Below, in pieces: positions 9,401 to 17,796 of a DNA stretch of 64,000 bases. Source of the stretch: Methanoplanus limicola DSM 2279 (GTDB taxonomy: Archaea > Halobacteriota > Methanomicrobia > Methanomicrobiales > Methanomicrobiaceae); the NCBI RefSeq assembly GCF_000243255.1, contig NZ_CM001436.1:408077-472076 (forward strand), read 5' to 3'. The position numbers were made by a program, and so were the translations under genes. The notes under the pieces were generated by a model. That model had not been told where the DNA came from, ran no database searches, and was given only the letters and a program-made list of their open reading frames with translations. How positions within the stretch are numbered: position 1 is the first letter of the stretch; each line of letters begins with the position of its first letter.

Positions 9401-12314
9401 CTTTGATATTGACAACTTAAGATGGAATTCAGACATATCACAGGATGCTGAAAAAGCAAAGACAGTAATCAGAAATCAAGTCCGGAAAAACATATGCAGA
9501 GTTCTTTTTAGTCCTCAATATTTAAATTTTGAAACAGCAGGTCTTGGTTACCCTAAATTAATAATTGACGATAATAAGCTATCTGACTATGCATCAAGGC
9601 TTAATATTGACAAAAAAACAGTATCTGAAGTCTGTGACTCGACTATAAGAATTCTTGGCTCCCATTTCCGTCATGAAGCTTCAGATTATATGCAACATGA
9701 ATGGCCAAATTATTTGTCTGCAAAAGCAGGCTTTAAAGATTATCTCCGCGCTGTATTTAAGGAATATAATATTGAAGAAAATATGGGTGGAAATATTATC
9801 TGGGAGATTCTGAATGATGCCGGCCACAAAAACGGATTGATTGATACCTATTCACTTGGGATATTTGTCAGCCAGGAAAATGATCCTGTTTGGGTTTGTG
9901 ATGTGTGTAAAACGCCACATCTCCATTATTCTGCGGGTATATGTACTGAATGCCAAAATAAGCTTCCATCAGAACCTCAAAACAGGTGCAGTGAGCTATG
10001 GTATAGGAATTACTTAGCAAAACCAGCCATTGAAGGAAGAAAACCAATTCGGATCCATTCTGAGGAATTAACCGGACAGACAGACACTCCGGAAATCAGA
10101 CAACGTCTCTTTAAAGGATTCTTCCTGGACCAACTTGATGAAGAAAGGGAACTCGTAAAAAATATTGATGAAATTGATGTTTTATCAGTAACAACAACAA
10201 TGGAGGTTGGAGTAGATATTGGCAACTTACAATCAGTGATGCTTGCTAATATGCCTCCTACACGCTTTAACTATCAACAAAGGGTTGGCCGGGCCGGAAG
10301 AAGAGGCCAGGCATTTTCAGTTGCTCTTACATTATGTAGGGGAGGAAGAAGTCATGATGAGTATTATTATGAGAATCCCGGCAAGATTATTGTAGAGCCG
10401 CCCCCCGTTCCCTTTTTAACAATGGGTCCAGATCAAATCCAGATTGCTGAGAGATTAATTGCCAAAGAATGTTTACGAAGAGCTTTTATTCAGGCTGATG
10501 TGCATTGGTGGAACTGCCCTTCGGGTGGTGATGTGCATGGAGAATTTGGATATTCATCAGGTGATTTAAATTCCAATATAAATTCCATATATTGGGAAGA
10601 TGTTTCTTATGCAATAAAAGAATGGACTAGTAGAAAAAATATTGGCAATATTTCAGAGAAACAAAGTATAATAAAAGCAATTTTAGGAACTTTGGATTCT
10701 GATCTTGAAGAAAAAATATTGACTTATATTGAAGAACTTCCTGAGAATATCGAAGATTGCATAATTAACCCAGAATTGACCGGAAAAGGTCTTGCTGAGA
10801 GAATTGCTGATGGTGGTATTCTGCCAATGTATGGCTTACCCACAAGAGTCCGTGCATTATATCATGGATTATATGGGTCAAAACCCCGTACTATTGAACG
10901 TGATCTTGAGTTGGCAATAACAGAATTTGCTCCAGGGTCTCAGAGGACCAAAGATCATGCTGTTCATACCTGTATTGGATTTACACAACCTTTAGTTAAA
11001 CAGTATAAAGGATGGATGTTAGCATATCCAAATGAAAATCCTCTTCCATATCGTAAACAAATGCTGCGCTGCTCAAACTGTGGATATGTTAGGGTTTCAG
11101 ACAGTATCAAAAAAACCAAAAACTGCCCATTATGCAATGAGAGTTATAATGATAAATTGAAATATTATAATATTGCCTCACCTGCTGCTTTTAGGACAGA
11201 CTTTTCAAAAGGAAATAATTCTAAGAGAAATGAAACGTATTTCGGTTCATCTCCTGCAATAGCAGATATTGGAGACAGTGATAATTTTTCTTTGAATGAG
11301 TATAATTCGGGTATATCTTTTATCCCTGCCGGAAGAATCTGGAAAATTAACGATAATAATGGAAAATTATTTGGTGGCGGTGTAGTTGAAACAAAAGGAT
11401 TTAAGAGGTCTAAAGAAAATGACAAATTCTATTCCCAACACCTAAGATTTAAAAATCAATGGATTTTTGAGAAATATCTGGATTATGTATCTGATTCTGA
11501 TGCTAAAATAAAGATGGAGAAGATTGCTCTGGCATCCGGAAAGACAACAGATATAATTAAAGTTAAACCGATAAAAGTTCCCCGGGGTCTGACTCTTGAT
11601 CCTTTCTCTTCAAATGGTGGTGTTAAAGGAGCAGCATACTCTGCAAGTTTTATCTTAAAATCAGAAGTTGCAAAACTACAGGATATTAACCCTGATGAGA
11701 TAGAAATATGTAACTATCAACGGAAATGGACAGATTCTGGTTTTGTGGCAGAATTATTATTTAATGATAAATTACAAAATGGCTCTGGTTTTGTACACTG
11801 GATATATAACAACTGGGAAGAATTACTGAAGAGAGTTGTTATAACTGAGGATGAGGATTCTTTTGTTTCTCACTTAATCTCTGAAAAACACAGAAAATCC
11901 TGTAAATCTGTCTGTTATGATTGTTTATTGTCATATGATAATATGAGATACCATGGTATTTTAGACTGGAGAACAGGGTTGTCATATCTAAAGTCTATTT
12001 ACGATCCAAATTATAAATGTGGGCTTGATGGGAACTTTGACTATCCTGAACTGATTGACTGGCAGGGTATAGCAAAAGATATTTCTGAGAATTTTTCGGC
12101 ATCATTTAATTTTGATTCCGTCACATCTGATATTATTCCAAAAATATATCATAAAAATGGTATTTCTCTTATAGTCCATCCTTTATGGAATACTGAAGAA
12201 CCTTCTGGTATATTAAAAGACGAAATTGACAGTTTAAATTCAAAAAATATCAGTTTTATTGACACTTTCAATCTTATAAGAAGACCAAGCTGGTGCAGAA
12301 AAGAATTAATGTAA
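6402..12314 (+). CDS. Giant DEAD/H helicase with C-terminal DUF1998 domain (DruE- or fused DrmA/DrmB-like)
   Basis: The 1970-residue protein has helicase motif I APTGSGKTEAF at about residues 117-127, a DELH box near 363, and motifs V-VI (TTTMEVGVDIGNL; QQRVGRAGRRGQ) at about 1262-1304. Four zinc-type cysteine pairs lie near 622 (CNHCG), 754 (CPHCG), 1166 (CDVC..CTEC) and 1556 (CSNCG..CPLC). The C-terminal DUF1998 cluster is at about 1835-1860 (SCKSVCYDCLLSY). DUF1998 helicases are DNA translocases found in DISARM (DrmA plus DrmB), in Druantia (DruE, 1800-2100 residues) and as MrfA. The length fits DruE; the DrmE-like neighbour favours DISARM. The gene ends 18 bp before the right direct repeat. 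It probably acts on invading DNA. Confidence 0.8.
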   Translation: MIDPLGSYEYLRDNYILYLKTRFSTRYEDVEAEREFLFKEPGIISKEPWIEPMQKFRSSGKNIQDLSDNDLPGMDNEIREDFIEFCQNGLIGDFPLYQHQLEMLTDSLSGKNCIITAPTGSGKTEAFLLPVVASLIKESKKWKVPSRPDLKINDWWSDENYIANWTKNIRNTKNTLRVPQRSHEKREPGLRALILYPMNALVEDQLTRLRKTFDSDNSRNWLKNNRNNNRFYFSRYNSSTPIAGPEYSPPPKNQRGDFRKNSRYPNRKKILNLAEKLKKIDDISEKSLEYDSVTGKNEARYFFQRLDGSEMRCRWDMQDHSPDILITNFSMLNVMLVREDDGKIFEQTKKWLNEDKERIFHLIIDELHLYRGSSGAEVAYLLRLLLYRIGLYPGHPQLRILGSSASLNPDDKDSNEFIKNFFGINSNFSIIPGYYDCSSGKEIKDFLNPEPFIEITASLPKPSKEKLQKFSKNIYPEGRYNEPEEAVIEAIESDKIALKSRIDNICQYDDKVNAFSLYEFGELIFGKNLSRDQYFDAVRGLFYIRSLCDNIRISNPKVREKFGEKSPLPTFRLHWIFRNVDGLWASASPVKNNSDRTVGKLYSQPRIICDTGENNRVLELFLCNHCGTLFYGGNRLTLERGKTELLPVDADIEGIPDKNISTLSTRKTYNEFAIFWPCGNEKINTDVLEGWSQHSPYENTKCQASWIKASLDSKTGRVEKGHKKSESDPKNWIKGYIFELDTKDKGNYGSMPSVCPHCGQDYSHPSKKIKSPINNFRTGFAKISQILTKEMFLQLPENTQKMVVFSDSREEAANISSGISKSHYADVFRDMLVHELNISVSQENKIIQDFNTIIDDNSGDIGNLNPNSIIEDILTGNISLNDDFGQYVKTKPGEAKKILESLITIRYGIPDGLPLTIRESIKSNYNSAELYLQDIEEKSKSRVVNVKNLVEPPKSSFSHCGILIKDLLSIGVNPAGLGIQHQYLNWGTEDSPKWEHWAKLFDIDNLRWNSDISQDAEKAKTVIRNQVRKNICRVLFSPQYLNFETAGLGYPKLIIDDNKLSDYASRLNIDKKTVSEVCDSTIRILGSHFRHEASDYMQHEWPNYLSAKAGFKDYLRAVFKEYNIEENMGGNIIWEILNDAGHKNGLIDTYSLGIFVSQENDPVWVCDVCKTPHLHYSAGICTECQNKLPSEPQNRCSELWYRNYLAKPAIEGRKPIRIHSEELTGQTDTPEIRQRLFKGFFLDQLDEERELVKNIDEIDVLSVTTTMEVGVDIGNLQSVMLANMPPTRFNYQQRVGRAGRRGQAFSVALTLCRGGRSHDEYYYENPGKIIVEPPPVPFLTMGPDQIQIAERLIAKECLRRAFIQADVHWWNCPSGGDVHGEFGYSSGDLNSNINSIYWEDVSYAIKEWTSRKNIGNISEKQSIIKAILGTLDSDLEEKILTYIEELPENIEDCIINPELTGKGLAERIADGGILPMYGLPTRVRALYHGLYGSKPRTIERDLELAITEFAPGSQRTKDHAVHTCIGFTQPLVKQYKGWMLAYPNENPLPYRKQMLRCSNCGYVRVSDSIKKTKNCPLCNESYNDKLKYYNIASPAAFRTDFSKGNNSKRNETYFGSSPAIADIGDSDNFSLNEYNSGISFIPAGRIWKINDNNGKLFGGGVVETKGFKRSKENDKFYSQHLRFKNQWIFEKYLDYVSDSDAKIKMEKIALASGKTTDIIKVKPIKVPRGLTLDPFSSNGGVKGAAYSASFILKSEVAKLQDINPDEIEICNYQRKWTDSGFVAELLFNDKLQNGSGFVHWIYNNWEELLKRVVITEDEDSFVSHLISEKHRKSCKSVCYDCLLSYDNMRYHGILDWRTGLSYLKSIYDPNYKCGLDGNFDYPELIDWQGIAKDISENFSASFNFDSVTSDIIPKIYHKNGISLIVHPLWNTEEPSGILKDEIDSLNSKNISFIDTFNLIRRPSWCRKELM

Positions 12315-12329
12315 GTGGAGATTTGATAG

Positions 12330-12455
12330 ATGCTTGAAGGCTGGAAATCTGAAGCGGTTGGAAACGAGAAGAGAGGGCAGCAGTTATCAGCCGGAATCGG
12401 GGCCGGGGCCGGAGGGGTTATGGCGGTTGTGTTAAAGCTGCTTGGGGGCGGGTGA
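12330..12455 (+). pseudogene. Displaced 3' fragment of the 80-codon gene (possible 41-residue protein)
   Basis: The fragment encodes the C-terminal 40 residues of the gene at 3801, including its membrane segment. An ATG stands directly in front of the homologous part (12330), with GGAG at 12318-12321, eight bases upstream. A 41-residue membrane peptide could therefore be made. I call it a pseudogene because the coiled-coil half is missing, but the reading frame is intact and the only changes from the full copy are silent. It marks the right end of the left defence cassette. Confidence 0.7.
12333..12455 (+). repeat. Direct repeat, right copy
   Basis: Matches 3921-4043 over 123 bp with four silent differences and no gaps. 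It lies 18 bp after the stop codon of the giant helicase. In the usual integration model this would be the attR-like side, holding the original 3' end of the target gene, while the intact gene on the left received its 3' end from the incoming element. Confidence 0.9.
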
Positions 12456-12609
12456 TTCTTCAGGCAATCTGAACTCTTTTTGGCTCCGTATTTTTCAGAG
12501 CCTGAATTTTCACCTGTTTGTCCGCATATGATCATTTATCCGGGAAAATTATGAAAAATGATGAAAAAACGACAAAATAACCTGATTTCCGGCGATTCTC
12601 TGGAAACAT

Positions 12610-12629
12610 GATTATATTTAAATATAATC
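12610..12629. promoter_or_regulatory. Perfect 20-bp palindrome, probable promoter/operator of the toxin module
   Basis: The half-site GATTATATTT is followed directly by its reverse complement. The centre is TATA-rich, so it can serve as a promoter in both directions or as a binding site of a dimeric regulator. It lies about 190 bp before the antitoxin-like start at 12823. The gap 12456-12822 holds nothing else that I can support. Confidence 0.45.
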
Positions 12630-12822
12630 TCAGAGCATAACTATCTGTTTACAATTGGTCAAACATTATGAATTAAAGGACACAAACCCAAAAGAGAACT
12701 TAAAATTTCGGGCAACAAAAAGAGATATTCAGGCTGTGACAGAACTACACCTGTATTCCTTTAGATTCTGCTGTAAACCAAAATCCCGACCAAAGAACAA
12801 TAACACCAGTTCAGGAGTAAAA

Positions 12823-13023
12823 ATGACCAGAAGAGAATTAACCTGTAAACCCATCACTGAATCAGAGAGAAAAAGGATTATTGCCCGGATGTCGCCCGAA
12901 AGCATAATCATCTCTGAAGGTGTTAAATGGAGTGAAAAGGGATATACTCCTTCATTTGAGGATACAGATAAGGTCCTGATGAAAGCCGCACGGCGGACAT
13001 ATAAGGCCCTTAGTCATAAATAA
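12823..13023 (+). CDS. Small putative antitoxin
   Basis: The frame is open further upstream to 12655, but I take ATG 12823 because AGGAG lies at 12813-12817 and the upstream part reads like non-coding sequence. The 66-residue product is basic and largely helical (ITESERKRIIARMSPESI; DTDKVLMKAARRTYKAL). It ends three bases before the start of the zeta-like kinase gene, the spacing typical of a toxin-antitoxin operon. I do not recognise the family. It is not obviously similar to the epsilon antitoxin. Confidence 0.6.
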   Translation: MTRRELTCKPITESERKRIIARMSPESIIISEGVKWSEKGYTPSFEDTDKVLMKAARRTYKALSHK

Positions 13024-13026
13024 CCA

Positions 13027-13677
13027 ATGAAGGACTTTTTTATTTTTGCCGGACCAAATGGTTCAGGAAAATCCACAATTATTAAGGGATTACTCTCTGA
13101 AAATAATGTAATCTACTTAAATGCCGACTATTGTGCCCGTGCTGTTCCTCTGATTGCAAAGATGCCTGATGGTCTTGAGAAATCAGTTCGTGCACAGAAA
13201 GAGACTGAAAGGCAGATTGAAGAGATGATCTCATCCGGAGAATCTTTTGCATGGGAAACGGTATTTTCTCATGAAAGCCGTCTTGAAATTATGAAATCTG
13301 CAAAAGTGGCAGGTTACAGAATTCACCTGAATTATATCACAACAAAGCATCCTGATATTAATGTCCGCCGCGTTCATGACCGTTTTTTAAGGGGAGGACA
13401 TGATGTTCCGGAGGAGAAGATACGGGGAAGGTACAAACGCTCAGTTTCATTTTTGCCTGAAATGATTCTGGCTGCCGATGAGGTTTTGATATATGACAAT
13501 TCCTATGATAATGCCAATCCGACACTTCTGTTTCAGAAATTAATGGGAAATGAAGATGATAGCGGACCGGATATGATTGTCTGGCAGGTGGATGATAAAG
13601 AAGTGAATGAGTGGGTTATGACTCATGTGATTAAACCACTTAATGATATGGATATTTTCGTTCACTGCTTAAAGTGA
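13027..13677 (+). CDS. Zeta-toxin-like P-loop kinase
   Basis: The 216-residue protein begins with a Walker A motif, GPNGSGKST (residues 9-17), directly after the first strand. It has an NADY element near residue 39 and an ETVFSH segment near 78, and arginine-rich helices (INVRRVHDRFLRGGHDVP, RGRYKRS) at 118-143. This is the layout of the zeta-toxin/AAA_33 family, whose best-known members phosphorylate UDP-N-acetylglucosamine. In an archaeon the substrate may differ, since many methanogens lack murein. The gene follows the small antitoxin-like gene by three bases. It could also be a housekeeping small-molecule kinase, but its place in a defence island supports a toxin role. Confidence 0.7.
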   Translation: MKDFFIFAGPNGSGKSTIIKGLLSENNVIYLNADYCARAVPLIAKMPDGLEKSVRAQKETERQIEEMISSGESFAWETVFSHESRLEIMKSAKVAGYRIHLNYITTKHPDINVRRVHDRFLRGGHDVPEEKIRGRYKRSVSFLPEMILAADEVLIYDNSYDNANPTLLFQKLMGNEDDSGPDMIVWQVDDKEVNEWVMTHVIKPLNDMDIFVHCLK

Positions 13678-13742
13678 AGTTTTAGCCGGAAAAAACGGGA
13701 GACTCAGATTTCCTCCTCTAAGAGCTGCCCGTTCTCCATTAA

Positions 13743-13916
13743 CCACCGCTTCGCCTTATCCATCTCTATAACTCAGAGCTTACGGAAATTTATGATGCTG
13801 ACTGCATTCCGGATTATCAGAATTACAGATACTACTGTGGATTAAAGTGTAATTACCGGTCCGGCGATGTTGCGTATCTGATATTTACTGATGAAAAGAG
13901 GTTGTTGCACGAATGA
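13743..13916 (+). pseudogene. Gene remnant, unrecognised
   Basis: A frame without stops runs from 13743 to the TGA at 13914-13916 and has coding-like residues over its second part (YDADCIPDYQNYRYYCGLKC, then DVAYLIFTDEKRLLHE). It has no start codon of its own near the front. It looks like the end of a lost gene. I cannot identify the family. Confidence 0.35.
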
Positions 13917-14033
13917 AAATCAATGGATAATTAGATAATTGGCGAATGCATATGGGTCAAAATTAGCCAAAAAATTACCTAAGTGTCTAATTAAATTGTC
14001 TTATTGTCTATGGAGTAATAGTCACGCAACAGC

Positions 14034-14122
14034 CTCAAAATATTGTTCTGTATTACCAGGATGAAAAAGTAAAAGAGAGGTTTGATAATTGGTTTGAAGA
14101 TGTTACGGTGTATATTATCTGA
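14034..14122 (+). pseudogene. Gene remnant, unrecognised
   Basis: A short frame ending at 14120-14122 reads YYQDEKVKERFDNWFEDVTV, which looks like protein sequence rather than chance. It is followed by about 400 bp of AT-rich DNA without a supported gene. With the remnant at 13743-13916 it suggests that one or two genes decayed between the toxin module and the DISARM-like operon. Confidence 0.3.
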
Positions 14123-14523
14123 AAATAAATACAGATAATTTGTAAATCTAAATTAATAAGTTGTAGTTAATAGAACTAATTCACATAATCCTTCATGGAT
14201 ATGATATTTAGCAATATTGTATGGTTCCTGTATACATCATTTATATTAGAGCATGAATTAAAAAATATATTGTGATCGCAATACCTCTTATTCATCTCTT
14301 TTAAGAATAATTTTGCCATGATTTTCCCGCCCCCGACCATTGTAATTATGACCATCAAGACTATTTTTGGATTTATTATATATGAGTATAGTTACTCCAT
14401 GGTGAATATTCATGATCATTTACAATTTTTCAAGTAAAAAATGTATTTATATGGATAATATAAGCCTTTATCATCTGAAATAAAAATCGAAATCTATTAC
14501 ATATTAAAAATTAATCATCCTTC

Positions 14524-17500
14524 ATGCAAATTCCAGTTCCTGGCCAATGTGTAATTGTCAGAAAAAGACCTGCTATAGTACGTGAATTGGATGAAAATTC
14601 AACAATAAAAGATGGTTTTATTCAACACCTGATAGAAGTTGAATATATTGATGAACATGATTATCCACGTGAAGATAAATTAATCTGGGAAAGAGAATTA
14701 GATGCTAAAGTATTCGCATCTTTTAAATTTCCTGATATAGGCAATATAAATCTTAAACCGGACACTCCTGAAAGATATAAGAGATTTATTGATGCGATTA
14801 AGTGGACCAGTCAGGGATTTTACTCATATCAAAATGATTCAGTAACCTATAATCCTACAAATTTAGTATCACCAAGTTTTAGTTCAGTTCAGGTAGAGGA
14901 TTACCAACTATTTCCGGTTCTAAAAGCACTTACGATGCCAAGAGCCAATCTTCTCCTTGCAGATGATGTAGGTCTTGGAAAAACAATTGAAGCTGGTTTG
15001 ATAACTCAGGAACTAATCAGAAATAAGAAAATAAGAAGAATCATTATCATATGTCCTTCAGCCTTGCAGATTCAGTGGCAGGACGAAATGAAGGAAAAAT
15101 TCAATATTGATTTTACAATTCTTGACACTGCTCAGATATTCAAAATGCAGAGAGAATTAGGAATGGATGCAAATCCATGGAAAATATACCCCCGGATTAT
15201 TATTTCAATGGATTATCTTAAACAAAAGGATATATTGAACAAATTTATACATACATCACAACAACTCAATCCTAAAGATTCTGCTATGCTTCCCTGGGAT
15301 CTTTTAATAGTAGATGAGGCGCACAACCTATCCCCATCCAGATTCGCTGATGAAAGTCTAAGGTGCTCTATGCTTAGAGAAGTCTCAATGTATTGTGAAA
15401 ATCATCTGTTTTTAAGTGCAACTCCACACAATGGATATACCGTTTCCTTTACTGGTCTTCTGGAAATGCTTGATCCAATAAGGTTCCAGCAAAAAGCAGT
15501 CCTTGATGAAGAGGACATGTCAAACATCAGTCAAATTATGATCCGGAGAATGAAAGACGATTTAAACAAAGGAGAAATCCAAAGATTTCCTAATCGTTTC
15601 ATTCAAGGACTTCCTATAGAATTATCCCAAAAGGAAGTTCAGTTATATGACGCTCTGAGAGAATACAGGGTTGGTGTTACGAGGAGTATTTCAAAATTCG
15701 GTAAAAAAGAGCGTATTATTGCTGGATTTATTTTTTCCATTTTAACAAAGCGTCTTCTTTCAAGTACTTATTCTTTTGCCAAAACGTGGTGGAATCATGT
15801 GGAAAGCACAGGACTTGAAGAATTTGGTATTAATGAAGCAAACGAATCAATGAAGCGTGCAAAGGCTCCCATTGAAGATGATACTGAAAAAAGTCAGAGG
15901 GAAATGGATGCAGTAAGGCACGGTGGCAGTTGGCTTTCAAACTATCGCGATCTTGTTAGTCCATATCAAAAAAGAATTTCAGAGCACCTCGAAAGCATGG
16001 GCTGGAGTAAAAGAATAATTGATCAGGAGATCAATGAATCTAAAAAATTACCAACAGATTCTAAATTTGATGAATTATATGACTGGATTCAAAAATATCT
16101 CATGATCAATAAGAAATTCCTTGCAGATGAACGGGTAATCATTTTTACAGAATATAAGAATACCCTTGATTATCTGGTTGCTAAGTTTAAATCTAAAGGG
16201 ATTACAGAACCACAACTTCAGACATTGTTTGGCGGTTCAGCAGCCGAACAAAGACGAAAAATAAAGAACGCATTTAATGATTCAGCGTCTCCCCTAAGAA
16301 TACTCATTGCAACTGAAGTTGCTGCCGAGGGTTTGAATCTTCAGCAATCCTGCAGATATGTTATTCATCAGGAAATACCATGGAATCCAATGCGCCTTGA
16401 GCAAAGAAACGGCAGAGTTGATCGACACGGACAATCAAGAGATGTAACGATATTTCATTTTGTATCGGACCAAGTTGATGAATTAAAGTTTCTGGACTTT
16501 GTTGTGTCAAAAGTTCATAGAGTAAGGCAGGACCTTGGCAGTGTTGGGAAAGTTCTTGATGAAACTGTAATAGAATATTTCACAAAAGGCACTGTTACAA
16601 GTAAAGAAGTTCAGAAACGTATTGAAATTACTCAAAGAGTTGCCGATAACTCTTCAGATACATCCAGTGCGGACTCCGGATCGGCATCAAAATATTCCGG
16701 TGCAATAAAGCAGTATTCACAAACAATGAGAAACCTTGGAATTAATGAAGAATCCTTTGCAAGAGTATTAAATCAGGCAATGATTCTTGAAGGGGGAGAA
16801 ATTAAGGAAAAGGGAGATAGATCTTATATTATAACTAAAACACCTCCAAGATGGAAAAATCTTATTGAGAATACTATTCTTATCTCAAATAACAGTAAAC
16901 GTGGAGCACAACCAAAGCTTGTTTTCTCTCCTGACAGAGTTCAGGAAGAAATTAATGGAAGAATGATTTTTCAGCCGGGAAAAGATACCCGTCTTTTGAT
17001 GCTTGGGCATCCGGTTATGCAAAAAGCATTATCTATATTTAAGAGAAGAATGTGGATTTCTCAAAAAAATTCCGGAATGAACAAATGGACTGTTGAATCC
17101 GGAAAGTTAACTGATAATCTGGATGCTGTATTTATTCTTACATACGAAATTTCCCTCAGAAATAAACTTGGAGAACGTTTTCAGACCGGCATTCTGGAAA
17201 TACCATTAGGATGTAATAATGGAATAAAACCTATTTCAGAAGCATATTTTGAGGAAATGAAAATTAATTCTGATGACATCCATGAAATTTCTGAATCAGT
17301 AGTAGTTGCACATAAATTTATAATTTCAAAATGGAATCACGTATCTCAATATTCTAAGGAATTAATTGCTTCAATTGAAGATAGTCTCAAAGATTCAGTT
17401 AAAGAAAATTTGGAAATTGAATTTAAGAAAGAGAGAAAGGAGCAGATGAAGTTATTTGCTGAACGGCGTAGTTCTCTTGAATTCAAAAAAGATGAGCGTT

Positions 17501-17796
17501 CCTTACAAAAATTAAAAACAGAGATGTTAACTGCTGCTGAAAAAGTAAGGCAGTTAACTTTTGATGAGGAGGAAAATCTCATTAGAAAAGAGGAATATGA
17601 TAATCTAAAACTCAGAATTACAGAAGCAGAGTGGGAACGTCAGCATAGTCACCGGGAGAAATTAAAAGAGAGACTTGACAAAGAAGAGAAAAGGATTATT
17701 GAAAAAGTCCTGCCGGGCAGATATTCTCTTGATGAAGATGGGATTGAAATACATCCAGTTGGAGTCCATGTAATTTTAAGGGAGGGTGTTTTCTGA
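14524..17796 (+). CDS. drmD: SNF2-family helicase, DrmD-like
   Basis: The 1090-residue protein has all SNF2/HepA-type motifs: ADDVGLGKTIEAGLI (about 144-158), VDEAHN (about 262), SATPHNG (about 298), IFTEYKNTLDYL (about 539), ATEVAAEGLNLQQ (about 596) and LEQRNGRVDRHGQ (about 625-637). A charged coiled coil fills residues 960-1060. SNF2 helicases of this type next to a large adenine methylase mark class 1 DISARM (DrmD with DrmMI). The stop codon overlaps the methylase start (TGATGG at 17794-17799), so the two are translationally coupled. TATA-like sequence about 25 bases before the ATG and no Shine-Dalgarno site suggest a leaderless start. Confidence 0.85.
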   Translation: MQIPVPGQCVIVRKRPAIVRELDENSTIKDGFIQHLIEVEYIDEHDYPREDKLIWERELDAKVFASFKFPDIGNINLKPDTPERYKRFIDAIKWTSQGFYSYQNDSVTYNPTNLVSPSFSSVQVEDYQLFPVLKALTMPRANLLLADDVGLGKTIEAGLITQELIRNKKIRRIIIICPSALQIQWQDEMKEKFNIDFTILDTAQIFKMQRELGMDANPWKIYPRIIISMDYLKQKDILNKFIHTSQQLNPKDSAMLPWDLLIVDEAHNLSPSRFADESLRCSMLREVSMYCENHLFLSATPHNGYTVSFTGLLEMLDPIRFQQKAVLDEEDMSNISQIMIRRMKDDLNKGEIQRFPNRFIQGLPIELSQKEVQLYDALREYRVGVTRSISKFGKKERIIAGFIFSILTKRLLSSTYSFAKTWWNHVESTGLEEFGINEANESMKRAKAPIEDDTEKSQREMDAVRHGGSWLSNYRDLVSPYQKRISEHLESMGWSKRIIDQEINESKKLPTDSKFDELYDWIQKYLMINKKFLADERVIIFTEYKNTLDYLVAKFKSKGITEPQLQTLFGGSAAEQRRKIKNAFNDSASPLRILIATEVAAEGLNLQQSCRYVIHQEIPWNPMRLEQRNGRVDRHGQSRDVTIFHFVSDQVDELKFLDFVVSKVHRVRQDLGSVGKVLDETVIEYFTKGTVTSKEVQKRIEITQRVADNSSDTSSADSGSASKYSGAIKQYSQTMRNLGINEESFARVLNQAMILEGGEIKEKGDRSYIITKTPPRWKNLIENTILISNNSKRGAQPKLVFSPDRVQEEINGRMIFQPGKDTRLLMLGHPVMQKALSIFKRRMWISQKNSGMNKWTVESGKLTDNLDAVFILTYEISLRNKLGERFQTGILEIPLGCNNGIKPISEAYFEEMKINSDDIHEISESVVVAHKFIISKWNHVSQYSKELIASIEDSLKDSVKENLEIEFKKERKEQMKLFAERRSSLEFKKDERSLQKLKTEMLTAAEKVRQLTFDEEENLIRKEEYDNLKLRITEAEWERQHSHREKLKERLDKEEKRIIEKVLPGRYSLDEDGIEIHPVGVHVILREGVF

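Noticed and set aside
14176-14358. 60-codon minus-strand frame in the gap before the SNF2 gene
   Set aside because: No Shine-Dalgarno site, AT-driven composition and no family pattern.
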